A stretch of DNA of 64,000 nucleotides from Thiocapsa roseilacustris (lineage in GTDB: Bacteria; Pseudomonadota; Gammaproteobacteria; Chromatiales; Chromatiaceae): NCBI RefSeq assembly GCF_041903755.1, contig NZ_JBBWVE010000030.1, positions 24,723-88,722 of the forward strand. Reading direction: 5' to 3'. The first letter of the stretch is position 1. Every line of letters starts with the position of its first letter. A program made the translations under genes and the position numbers. The notes beneath the pieces were generated by a model. It did not search any database and was not told where the DNA came from. It was given only the letters and a program-made list of their open reading frames with translations. Below are positions 41,506 through 48,783 of this stretch, in pieces.

Positions 41506-43353
41506 TCAGCCGGACAGCCCCTCGATCCTGGCCTTGATCCGATCGGTGACCCGAGCGAGATCGGTGTCGATGGCATCCAGCGGACGCGGCGGCTCGAAGA
41601 CGTAGAAGTGGCGGTTGAAGGGGATCTCGTAGCCGACCTTGGTCTTGTCGTGGTCGATCCAGGCGTCCGGGGCATGCGGCAGGACCTCACGGGCGAAGTA
41701 AGCCTCCACATCCTCGGCGAGAGGCACGTTCTCGGTGTCGCGCAGCTTGGGGTCCGGCTGGGGCTTGCCCTTCTGTTTGCCCTTCTGTCCGATCACGATC
41801 TCGCCCGCCTCGTCGCGCAACGGGCGCTCCACGGTGATGGTTCGGTAACCGAAGTCTTGGGTCCGGAAGATGCGCGAGATCGGCACCACCCGGACCTTGG
41901 CGCGACCGGTCCCGTCGTCGGGGGCAACCGGCGGGCTGTCGCCGGGCATCAGCACGCGCCGGTCGACCTCTTTGCCGCGGCCATCGAGCACCAGGGCGAG
42001 GCTCGCCTCCGTGCAATCGCCGAAGAGGCGGGTGATCAGGGCGATGTGCTCCTCGTTCATCTCCTTGCGCTTGCTCCCCAGACTCTTGCGCATCTTCTGC
42101 CAGAAGTGACCGGCATCGATCAGTTGGACCTTGCCCTGGCGGTGCGCTGGCTTGCGGTTGGAGAGAATCCAGACGTAGGTGGCGATGCCGGTGTTGTAGA
42201 ACATGTCCGTGGGCAGGGCGACGATGGCTTCGAGCAGATCGTTCTCCAGCACGTGACGGCGGATCTCGCTCTCGCCGGAGCCGGCACCGCCGGTGAAGAG
42301 CGGCGAGCCGTTGAGCACGATGCCGATCCGGCTGCCCCCGTCCACCGCCGGGCGCATCTTGGAAAGAAGATGCAGGAGGAACAGCAGCGATCCGTCCGAG
42401 ACCCGCGGCAACCCCGGACCGAAGCGTCCCGCATACCCCTTCTCGGTGTGCTCTTTGCGCACCAACGCCTCGATCTTCTTCCACTCTACGCCGAAGGGCG
42501 GATTGGAGAGCATGTAGTCGAAGAGCTTACCGAGCAGCCCGTCGGCGGACAGGGTGTTGCCAAAAACGATGTTGCTGATGTCCTGCCCCTTGATGAGCAT
42601 GTCCGCCTTGCAGATGGCGTAGGACTCGGCATTGAGTTCCTGACCAAAGAGGGTCAGGCGGGCGTCGGGGTTGAGTTCGGCAACGTACTCCTCGCCGATA
42701 GAGATCATGCCGCCGGTGCCGGCCGTCGGATCGTAGAGTGTGCGCACCACGCCGGGACGGGTCAGGATCGCGTCGTCTTCGATGAAGAGCAGATTGACCA
42801 TCAGCCGGATGGCGTCGCGCGGGGTGAAATGCTCACCGGCGGTCTCGTTGGAGATCTCGGCGAAGCGGCGGATCAGTTCCTCGAAGACCAGGCCCATCCG
42901 GTGGTTGTCCACCCTGTCCGGGTGCAGATCGATGGCCGCGAAGCGTTCGGTGACTTGGTAGAGCAGCCCGGCGCGCTGGAGCCGGTCCACCTGGGTGACG
43001 AAGTCGAAGCGCTCGAAGATCTCACGCACCTCGGGAGAGAATCCGTCGATGTAGCGCTCAAGGTTGGCGGCGATGTGGTCCTGATCGCCCATCAGGCGTT
43101 TCATGTCCAACCGCGATACGTTGTAGAAACCGCGCTGGGTGATCCTGAGCAGGAATGGCCTGGGGTTGAGCTTGGCCTCGACGCGCGCGGCAAACTCCGC
43201 CAGCGCCGCATCCTTGGTGTCCGCGAGCACGCAGTCCAGGCGCCGCAGCACCGTAAAGATCAGGATCACGCGCCCGTATTCAGACTGCTTGTAGTCCCCT
43301 CGCAGCAGATCCGCGACGGACCAGATGAAGGACGACAGTGATTGGTGGTTCAC
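41506..43353 (-). CDS. hsdM: Type I DNA methyltransferase, M subunit HsdM
   Basis: A 615-residue N6-adenine methyltransferase. It has an N-terminal helical HsdM_N domain (to about 150), then the SAM-binding motif YDPTAGTGGMISIG and the catalytic motif SNPPFGVEW (NPPF). Insertions after residue 450 (QKGKQKGKPQPDPK) mark the longer subfamily. I place the start at GTG 43353, giving MNHQSLSSFIWSVADLLRGD, the usual N-terminus, with AGGAG about 10 bp upstream. First gene of the operon hsdM-antitoxin-PIN-hsdS-antitoxin-RelE-hsdR. Confidence 0.95.
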   Translation of the reverse strand: MNHQSLSSFIWSVADLLRGDYKQSEYGRVILIFTVLRRLDCVLADTKDAALAEFAARVEAKLNPRPFLLRITQRGFYNVSRLDMKRLMGDQDHIAANLERYIDGFSPEVREIFERFDFVTQVDRLQRAGLLYQVTERFAAIDLHPDRVDNHRMGLVFEELIRRFAEISNETAGEHFTPRDAIRLMVNLLFIEDDAILTRPGVVRTLYDPTAGTGGMISIGEEYVAELNPDARLTLFGQELNAESYAICKADMLIKGQDISNIVFGNTLSADGLLGKLFDYMLSNPPFGVEWKKIEALVRKEHTEKGYAGRFGPGLPRVSDGSLLFLLHLLSKMRPAVDGGSRIGIVLNGSPLFTGGAGSGESEIRRHVLENDLLEAIVALPTDMFYNTGIATYVWILSNRKPAHRQGKVQLIDAGHFWQKMRKSLGSKRKEMNEEHIALITRLFGDCTEASLALVLDGRGKEVDRRVLMPGDSPPVAPDDGTGRAKVRVVPISRIFRTQDFGYRTITVERPLRDEAGEIVIGQKGKQKGKPQPDPKLRDTENVPLAEDVEAYFAREVLPHAPDAWIDHDKTKVGYEIPFNRHFYVFEPPRPLDAIDTDLARVTDRIKARIEGLSG

Positions 43354-43943
43354 GGGTCCAGTGCTCCTACTTCTCCAAAGCCAACGTATTGAAGCCTGCC
43401 GTGTTATGGAAAAGAGAGTTTCGCTCGATCCCGCCGGCCTCGGCCGAGGTTCTCCTCGACATGGCAAAAACCCGGTCGAGCTGGCCCTTGGCTGAGGGCG
43501 TTCGCCGACCGACCGATGTCGATGAGGTGCTCTTGAACCGAGGCGCTCGGTGAGTGTGACGCCTTGCCATTTGGCGTTGAAGTCGTCCGAGGATATGGGT
43601 TCCTCTCCCTTGTTGCCGCACTGGCATCAGTCCGGGTCGAGCTGGCCCCTAAGCCGGTCGGGGCGACCTGATCGCATCGGGTCGCCTCGCCAACCGGCCG
43701 TACACGAAGGTACCACCAGGTACCAAACCCGACTGTAACCCAAGACCGCTCTGGGCCGAGCCGACGCGCCGACAACGGGCTGAATAGGCTCCGACCCGTG
43801 CCGAGCATCAAGGTAACGGCAAATCGCAGCATGGGTCGCCAAGCGAGACGTGGCGCGAATTTGCGCCGATCGCTCAGGTACCACAAAGGAACACGAAAGA
43901 GGCGGAAGGAGGCGAAACCAGGCTAACCTAAGTCTCTGAATTT
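43354..43943. other. Intergenic region between hsdM and tRNA-Met
   Basis: About 590 bp with no gene I can support. A 16-bp phrase, GGTCGAGCTGGCCC with its flanks, occurs twice (43471-43487 and 43632-43649). The operon promoter should lie at its left end. No integrase or direct repeat of the tRNA end is visible. Confidence 0.4.
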
Positions 43944-44020
43944 TGGTGGCTACGCCCTGACTCGAACAGGGGACCCTCGCATTATGAGTGCGATGCTCTA
44001 ACCAACTGAGCTACGTAGCC
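43944..44020 (-). tRNA. tRNA-Met (CAT), elongator type
   Basis: A 77-nt cloverleaf on the minus strand with CCA encoded. Acceptor stem GGCTACG/CGTAGCC, anticodon loop CTCATAA with anticodon CAT, T-loop GTTCGAGTC. The G1-C72 pair means it is not an initiator, so it is elongator Met (or an Ile-lysidine CAT tRNA, less likely). Confidence 0.92.
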
Positions 44021-44158
44021 AAACAAGACGCGGAATCATACGTTTCGGGCTCGACGCCGTCAACCTCAAGAGATGCGATGACGATTCCGCAGTGCGCCCA
44101 CCATTGGCCATACGGCGACCCCGACGCTTCGGGACGCCTTGCTGCCGGCTTCTCTGTC

Positions 44159-44180
44159 GCGCGTTCCGCCTTACGCGGGT
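44159..44180 (+). repeat. Fragment of the R150 repeat
   Basis: GCGTTCCGCCTTACGCGGGT is the right end of the repeat seen fully at 45025, 45512 and 46287. It lies just before the Uma2 gene. Confidence 0.5.
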
Positions 44181-44192
44181 GAATTGGAGTCG

Positions 44193-44798
44193 ATGCGACG
44201 ATTGCGCGAAGATGCTCGTCTATCCATCCATTGCCGGAGCCGAACCTTGGAGGCGCTCAAGCTTAAGACCCTCGATGACCTCCTTCTGTCGCCGGAAGAG
44301 CGTGTAGAGCTGATCGGCGGAGAGATCGTGCGCCGACCGATGGCGCGTTTTGCCCACGGTGCCGCTCAGGGCAACCTGCGCGTCGAGCTGAACCCGTTCA
44401 GCCGCGGCGCAGTCCCGGGCGGCGGCTGGTGGTTCGCCACCGAGATCAGCGTTGCCTACGAGGCCCATGAGTGTCCGTCGCACGACCTCGCCGGCTGGCG
44501 GCGGGAATGGCTACCGAGGCCGCCAAACGGGATTGTCGACCTGCCTCCGGACTGGGTCTGCGAGATCGTTTCGCCCGGGCACGAAAGAAAGGATACGTTG
44601 GCCCTGCCGCTCCTGCTGAAACGTCATCGCGTACCCCATTACTGGCTGATTTGGCCCGAGGAGCGCATCTTGTCCGCCCACGCGCTGACGGACGGCGACT
44701 GGCGCACGATCGCGACGCTGAAGGATCGGGGCCGCGCCCGTATCCCGCCCTTCGAGGCGATCGAGCTGGACCTCGACGCCCTGCTCGGAGGCGAATGA
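44193..44798 (+). CDS. Uma2 family (DUF820) PD-(D/E)XK endonuclease-like protein
   Basis: A 201-residue protein. LKLKTLDDLLLSPEERVELI, IGGEIVRRPMARFAHG, the PPDWVCEIVSPGHERKDTLA core and HYWLIWPEERIL match the Uma2/DUF820 family, whose fold is that of restriction endonucleases. Biological roles are unproven; such genes multiply in mobile and cyanobacterial-type accessory DNA. ATG 44193 is preceded by TTGGAG; the 18 residues before LKLKTLDDL are unusual, and the start could be internal. Confidence 0.8.
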   Translation: MRRLREDARLSIHCRSRTLEALKLKTLDDLLLSPEERVELIGGEIVRRPMARFAHGAAQGNLRVELNPFSRGAVPGGGWWFATEISVAYEAHECPSHDLAGWRREWLPRPPNGIVDLPPDWVCEIVSPGHERKDTLALPLLLKRHRVPHYWLIWPEERILSAHALTDGDWRTIATLKDRGRARIPPFEAIELDLDALLGGE

Positions 44799-44938
44799 CG
44801 CGAAAGGTCATTCCAGACATCATGCTCCGGGTTGTCCCGGATCGCCGCGAGCACCGCCGTCCGGGCACTCATCGGATCGTTCCACTCCGCCCGGTTGCCT
44901 TTCTCCTTCGGGGCGGAACCAGGGACGGGTTCCGATCG

Positions 44939-45035
44939 CTACGGCAGATCGTCGACCGCTAACCGACGATGTCCCTCAAAGACCGTCAGGATCTCTATCT
45001 GGCCTTCCCCCAGCCGATCGCTCGAAGGGCGGATG
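44939..45035 (-). pseudogene. Possible remnant of a RelE/ParE-type toxin C-terminus
   Basis: The minus-strand frame ending at 44939 reads GQIEILTVFEGHRRLAVDDL, similar in pattern to the last strand of RelE/ParE toxins. No N-terminal part is present; R150 sequence begins directly upstream. Tentative. Confidence 0.3.
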
Positions 45036-45191
45036 CTCGATAGGGCGATCAGCCATTCGGCCGGCCACCTCGATGCCGGAGCCTCTCGGTAGACGACAGA
45101 ACACCCAGCCACCTCCGTGGCTTCAGGCAAGTGGCGGAACCGCTATCGCGTTCTGCCCGAAGCGGGCGATCGGAGTTCCGCCTTACGCGGG
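45025..45191 (+). repeat. R150 repeat, copy 1
   Basis: About 165 bp containing GGGCGATCAGCCATTC, GATGCCGGAGCCTC, AAGTGGCGGAACCGCTATC and ending TTCCGCCTTACGCGGGG. The order of the phrases is the same in copies 2 and 3. No coding capacity. Confidence 0.65.
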
Positions 45192-45288
45192 GTCGCCGTG
45201 CGCCGCATGGCCTTGATCATCGTTTCGGCCACATCGGCGGTGACCAGGTTGCCGACCGCGACCGCCCGGGTACGCCGGATTCATCCGG

Positions 45289-45390
45289 CACCCGGGGACG
45301 GGCGACTTCAGTCGCCCGAGCGCGCCCGCGCGGCGGACTGAAGTCAGCCGTCCCTGGGTGCCGACTGAAGTCGGCGTACCAGGGGGTGCG
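45289..45390. repeat. Cluster of GACTTCAGTC/GACTGAAGTC hairpins
   Basis: Three short inverted repeats around GACTTCAGTCG, GGACTGAAGTCAG and CCGACTGAAGTCGG within 100 bp, REP-like. The remainder of 44799-45680 has no gene I can support. Confidence 0.6.
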
Positions 45391-45511
45391 GCCGGAGTCT
45401 CGCGTCCGGTCGGGGAACCCAAGAGGCCTGGACGAAAGGATGACCAAAGCCCGCCGCATGGATCACGAGAGCAGCTGGAGGCAAAAAGAAAGACCCGACC
45501 CCGTTTTGTTC

Positions 45512-45600
45512 CCTCTCGGTAGATGCCAGAACACCCAGCCGCCTCCGTGCCTTCCGGCAAGTGGCGGAACCGCGATTGCGTTCCGCCTTACGCGGGCTCC
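45512..45600 (+). repeat. R150 repeat, copy 2 (partial)
   Basis: The right half of the repeat: CTCTCGGTAGATGCCAGAAC, then AAGTGGCGGAACCGCGATTG and TTCCGCCTTACGCGGG. Confidence 0.65.
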
Positions 45601-45662
45601 ACGGGATCGTGTGTTCCCTTCGCGTCGCCTGTGCAGGACAGCAGCCAAAGCGCTGCCGGATG

Positions 45663-45702
45663 TTGACACGGCCGGCTCAATCCGTACAGTAGTTCTGTAC
45701 AA
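45663..45702 (+). promoter_or_regulatory. Promoter with overlapping TGTAC operator for the yefM-yoeB pair
   Basis: TTGACA (45663-45668) and TACAGT (45685-45690) are spaced by 16 bp. An inverted repeat GTACAG-TAGTT-CTGTAC (45684-45700) covers the -10 box. YefM-YoeB of E. coli binds TGTACA-type palindromes at its own promoter, so autorepression is likely. Confidence 0.6.
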
Positions 45703-45717
45703 GCAAGGGTGAGATTC

Positions 45718-45999
45718 ATGACCATCGAGACAACCTACACGCAGGCTCGCGAGCAGTTGAAGACACTGATGGATCGCGCGGTTGACGACCGTGAGGTGAT
45801 CTTGGTGCGCCGCCGCTCCGGGGGTGCGGTCGCCATGATCGCGGCCGACGAGCTGCAGAGCCTATTAGAAACGGCCCACCTGCTCCGATCCCCCAAAAAC
45901 GCCGAGCGACTCCTCGCGGCACTGGCCAGGGCTCGCTCGCAGGACCTGGCACCGATGACGGTAAAGGCGCTTGAGGAGCGAGTCGGTCTTGGAGGGTGA
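45718..45999 (+). CDS. yefM: YefM-type antitoxin
   Basis: A 93-residue Phd/YefM antitoxin. MTIETTYTQAREQLKTLMDR and VILVRRRSGGAVAMIAADEL are the DNA-binding N-terminal fold. LLETAHLLRSPKNAERLLAA is the typical YefM segment leading to the toxin-binding tail. ATG 45718 has GGTGAG upstream. The YoeB-type toxin follows, overlapping the gene end. The promoter carries a TGTAC dyad. Confidence 0.92.
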   Translation: MTIETTYTQAREQLKTLMDRAVDDREVILVRRRSGGAVAMIAADELQSLLETAHLLRSPKNAERLLAALARARSQDLAPMTVKALEERVGLGG

Positions 46000-46261
46000 A
46001 GGAAAGCGCGTCGCGGTCTTTCACCCGGAGTTTATCGAAGACCTCTCCTACTGGGTTGGCACCGAGCGGCGCACGGCCAAGCGCCTGCTCGATCTGGTGG
46101 CAGCCATTCTGCGAGATCCCTTCAAGGGAATCGGTCATCCCGAGCCATTGAGATACCTGGGCCCGGACATCTGGTCCCGACGCATTACCCAAGAGCACCG
46201 CTGCATCTATCTGGTAAAGGCGGATCGAATCGAATTCCTGCAGGGACGCTACCACTACTGA
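45989..46261 (+). CDS. yoeB: YoeB-type mRNA interferase toxin
   Basis: A 90-residue toxin with the YoeB/Txe signature: YWVGTERRTAKRLLDLVAAI, RDPFKGIGHPEPLRYL, IWSRRITQEHRCIYLV and the C-terminal RYHY, which includes the catalytic His-Tyr pair. YoeB cleaves mRNA in the ribosomal A site. The start is uncertain: TTG 45989 overlaps the antitoxin end by 11 bp, and another TTG is at 45971. Both would be translated by coupling from yefM. Confidence 0.9.
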   Translation: MEGEGKRVAVFHPEFIEDLSYWVGTERRTAKRLLDLVAAILRDPFKGIGHPEPLRYLGPDIWSRRITQEHRCIYLVKADRIEFLQGRYHY

Positions 46262-46286
46262 CACCGCCATCGACGATACGTCGTAG

Positions 46287-46453
46287 TGGCGGAGGGCGGA
46301 TGCCCGCCAGGGCGATCCGCCATTCCGGCGACCATTCCGATGCCGGAGCCTCCCGGCAGACGCCAGATCAGCCGGCCGGCGCCGTGGCTTGCGGCAGGTG
46401 GCGGAACCGCTATCCCGTTCCGCCTTACGCGGGTTCCGCCCTCCGCGGGCTAG
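46287..46453 (+). repeat. R150 repeat, copy 3
   Basis: Full-length copy with GGCGATCCGCCATTCC, GATGCCGGAGCCTC, GGTGGCGGAACCGCTATC and TTCCGCCTTACGCGGGTT. It separates the two toxin-antitoxin loci. Confidence 0.65.
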
Positions 46454-46471
46454 ATTAGAGCGATGGAACTT

Positions 46472-46488
46472 TACGGCAATCTGCCGTA
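46472..46488 (+). promoter_or_regulatory. Probable operator of the DUF1778/GNAT locus
   Basis: TACGGCA-ATC-TGCCGTA is a perfect 7+7 dyad, 24 bp upstream of the antitoxin ATG, where ribbon-helix-helix antitoxins of this type usually autoregulate. Binding is inferred. Confidence 0.5.
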
Positions 46489-46512
46489 CTTTAGGACAAG
46501 GAGGAACATGTT

Positions 46513-46930
46513 ATGCCATCAGCGACTTCAACCGCCCGCCTTGAGGCCCGAATCAGCACCGAGCTGCACGCGATGCTTAGGCGAATTCCGGAAACCTTCA
46601 TGCCAAGGGCGTAGGTTGTGCCGAGCCGTGCGAGGCACAACCAACCGTCGGCGCAAGTTGTGCTTCCTATCGTCAGCACAACCTACGGGTATGGAAGTTT
46701 GCGGAAATTACCTTAAGCGTGCCGCGGAGATCCAGGGTCGCACCATGACCGACTTCGTGGTTTCGGCCGTCCAAGAGGCCGCCCAGCGCGCTATCGAGCA
46801 GGCCGAGGTCATCCGGCTATCGCAGGCCGATTCCCAACGCTTTGCAGAGGCCCTGTTGTCACCGCCACCGCCCACCCCTTCCCTGGAGCGTGCTTTCGAG
46901 CGTCGCCGTAGGTTGGTGGCCACCCAGTGA
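46513..46930 (+). pseudogene. DUF1778 (TacA-type) antitoxin split by a P133 insertion
   Basis: ATG 46513, after a strong GGAGG, reads MPSATSTARLEARISTELHA, the ribbon-helix-helix start of a DUF1778 antitoxin. After ML the frame runs into P133 copy 9 and stops within about 36 codons. On the far side, KRAAEIQGRTMTDFVVSAVQ continues the same protein in a shifted frame to the TGA at 46930. Deleting P133 plus one TTA joins the halves perfectly (ML-KRAAE). An ATG inside P133 (46689) is in frame with the distal half, so the toxin-neutralising part could still be made. The GNAT toxin gene overlaps its stop by 4 bp. Confidence 0.88.
46580..46712 (+). mobile_element. P133 palindromic element, copy 9, inside an antitoxin gene
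   Basis: 133 bp flanked by TTA (46577-46579 and 46713-46715). With one duplication it adds 136 bp, one base more than a multiple of three, hence the frameshift. The right arm has TTACC where other copies have TCGCC. Confidence 0.92.
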
Positions 46931-47604
46931 GCGGCGCGGCGTTTCGCATCGTACCGATCGAAGCCGCACATGACCGCACGACCTTCGAAATCGCCTCGGC
47001 GATGCTGGATCGCTATTTTCGCCACCAGATCACCCGGGATATTCGCCGCAGGGTGACCGCCTCCTTCGTGGCCCTCACCCAAGAGGGGCGCATTGCGGGG
47101 TACTACACCCTGGCATCCGCGAGCATCTTGCTGGCCGACCTCCCGGCCACGACATCCAAGAAGCTGCCGCGCTATCCTTCGGTACCGGCCGTGCGCATGG
47201 GGCGCTTGGCAGTCGATCGGAGCTTCCAGGGGCAGGGCCTCGGCGGCGCGCTGCTGGCCGACGCGCTCGAACGTGTCGCCCGCTCCGAGATCGCCGCCTT
47301 CAGTCTGGTGGTGGACGCGAAGGACGAATCGGCAGCAGCCTTCTACCGTCACCACAGCTTCATCGCCTTGCCCGACTCGCCGCTGACGCTCTTCCTGCCG
47401 TTGGCGACGATACCACCGTCGTTCCGCGGTCTCGGGGCGAACGAGCTGCCGCTTACAATTCGTGGTACGTCCCCTATTTCCCCGTCCCCTATTGCCCCCT
47501 ATCTCCTCTCGCCTCGGCGAAGACATGCGCGTCGGCCAAGTCTTTTGTTATCCTTCGCGGGTCAAGGCCAGACGCGCCCCAAGCCGCACTCGATGCCGCG
47601 TTGA
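46927..47604 (+). CDS. GNAT-family toxin (TacT-like acetyltransferase) with extended C-terminus
   Basis: A GNAT acetyltransferase with VRMGRLAVDRSFQGQGLGGA followed by LL (the acetyl-CoA-binding motif A, Q/RxxGxG/A) and AAFYRHHSFIALPD. TacT-type toxins acetylate the amino group of charged tRNAs and are paired with DUF1778 antitoxins, as here. Family proteins end shortly after LFLPLATI; this one continues for about 65 residues of low-complexity, Pro/Ser/Arg-rich sequence encoded by a CCCCTATT-type repeat, so the natural stop seems lost. GTG 46927 overlaps the antitoxin stop. Confidence 0.82.
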   Translation: MSGAAFRIVPIEAAHDRTTFEIASAMLDRYFRHQITRDIRRRVTASFVALTQEGRIAGYYTLASASILLADLPATTSKKLPRYPSVPAVRMGRLAVDRSFQGQGLGGALLADALERVARSEIAAFSLVVDAKDESAAAFYRHHSFIALPDSPLTLFLPLATIPPSFRGLGANELPLTIRGTSPISPSPIAPYLLSPRRRHARRPSLLLSFAGQGQTRPKPHSMPR

Positions 47605-47632
47605 GCACCGACCCACCTCCCGAGGAGCCAGC

Positions 47633-48613
47633 ATGTCCGATAGAACCCCAGCAAGGCGATCGGCATGGGTCCTCGCATCGATCGTTCTCGGTGTCGCAGT
47701 TTTTGCCGGTCTCCTGATGTCCGTCGGCCGAGATACGGACACACCGGCAATCCCTGTGGTTTCCGAGGAGACCGACGAAACCGCCGACATCCCCGTCACG
47801 AACGCAATCGACGTGGTTTCCGAGGAGCCCGACGAGACAGCCGACATCCCCGTCACGAACGCAATCGACGTGGTTTCCGAGGAGCCCGGCGAAACCGCCA
47901 ACATCCCCGTCACGAGCGCGATCGATGTGGTTTCCGGGGAGCCCGACGAAACCACCAACATCCCCGTCACGAGCGCGGTCGAGACGCCTCCTGACTCTAT
48001 CGACAAACAGGCGGATCGAGTGGCGATGGACGCCGCGCTGACTGAATTGCAGAAGAAGATCCAGCGGCTTGAAGAAGACGTCGCGACCCTACAAGAGCAT
48101 CGCAAGCGGATCGACGATGTCCTAATCCAGCAGGCGAATCGCAGCACAGAGGAGCCTGTGACAGCGACAACGCCTCCCGCACCCGTCGAAGCGGTTCCGG
48201 CTGTCAATCGCGCCGGGTTGGACGAGGCACTCGCGCTCCTTGGCGCCCTTGCGGCCGAGCAGGGTCATCTGATCACGCTCGGTGAACCCGAGCTTTCGTT
48301 CAAGGTTGACGGGGCCGACTTCGCCTCCGAGCCACCGAGCGTCCTCGGGGAGATCGCCAAGGTCCTCATACGCTACGAGCACATGCTCGCACGGATCGAG
48401 GGACATTCCGACAGCAAGGGAAACACACAGCGCAACCAACAGATGACCCAAAACCGAGCGCAATCGGTGCGAGAGGCTTTATTGGACAAGGGCATCGATC
48501 CCGACCGCATTCAGGCCACGGGATTCGGCGGAATCCGCCCCGTCACCGACAATCGAACAATCGCTGCGCGGGAGCGCAACCGGCGGATCGAGATCTATCT
48601 GATCGAGCCATGA
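47633..48613 (+). CDS. OmpA-family protein with four tandem 19-residue repeats
   Basis: A 326-residue protein: one N-terminal membrane helix (residues 12-30, ending in LLMSVG), four repeats of about 19 residues with the pattern VVSEEPDETADIPVTNAID (residues 42-117), a coiled-coil stretch (about 130-160, ALTELQKKIQRLEEDVATLQ) and a C-terminal OmpA domain (225-326) with IEGHSDSKGNTQRNQQMTQN and RAQSVREALL. Inner-membrane-anchored OmpA domains bind peptidoglycan. ATG 47633 follows GAGGAG. It converges on ychF, with S84 copy 11 between them. Confidence 0.88.
   Translation: MSDRTPARRSAWVLASIVLGVAVFAGLLMSVGRDTDTPAIPVVSEETDETADIPVTNAIDVVSEEPDETADIPVTNAIDVVSEEPGETANIPVTSAIDVVSGEPDETTNIPVTSAVETPPDSIDKQADRVAMDAALTELQKKIQRLEEDVATLQEHRKRIDDVLIQQANRSTEEPVTATTPPAPVEAVPAVNRAGLDEALALLGALAAEQGHLITLGEPELSFKVDGADFASEPPSVLGEIAKVLIRYEHMLARIEGHSDSKGNTQRNQQMTQNRAQSVREALLDKGIDPDRIQATGFGGIRPVTDNRTIAARERNRRIEIYLIEP
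47756..47983 (+). repeat. Four tandem 57-bp repeats within the OmpA-family gene
   Basis: Units start at GTGGTTTCCGAGGAG or a close variant every 57 bp and encode an acidic 19-residue repeat. The copies differ at a few positions, so they are not newly made. Confidence 0.85.
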
Positions 48614-48698
48614 AGGTGATTCGCCAGGTCGCGGCTGATCTGCCGTCGGCGATAGGAATTCTCTCGGCGGGTTGTTTTGCTTGTTTTTGAACCGTCTT

Positions 48699-48783
48699 TA
48701 AACCGCGCCGGCTCCAACAGCCGACCAGTCTGCCGGGGCCGATCCCATCCAAGAACATCGCATCGAGCGATGGGCGCGGTTTA
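48699..48783. repeat. S84 element, copy 11
   Basis: Arms TAAACCGCGCC (48699) and GGCGCGGTTTA (to 48783), 85 bp; the T-to-C change in one arm is matched by A-to-G in the other. The last TTA (48781-48783) is the ychF stop codon. A degraded extra left arm, TGAACCGTC, lies 11 bp upstream. Confidence 0.8.

Noticed and set aside
41503..43341. A 612-residue open frame antisense to hsdM
   Set aside because: No start signal or domain; HsdM motifs lie on the other strand.
43354..44020. Integration site of a genomic island at tRNA-Met
   Set aside because: No integrase gene and no direct repeat of the tRNA 3' end were found on either side.
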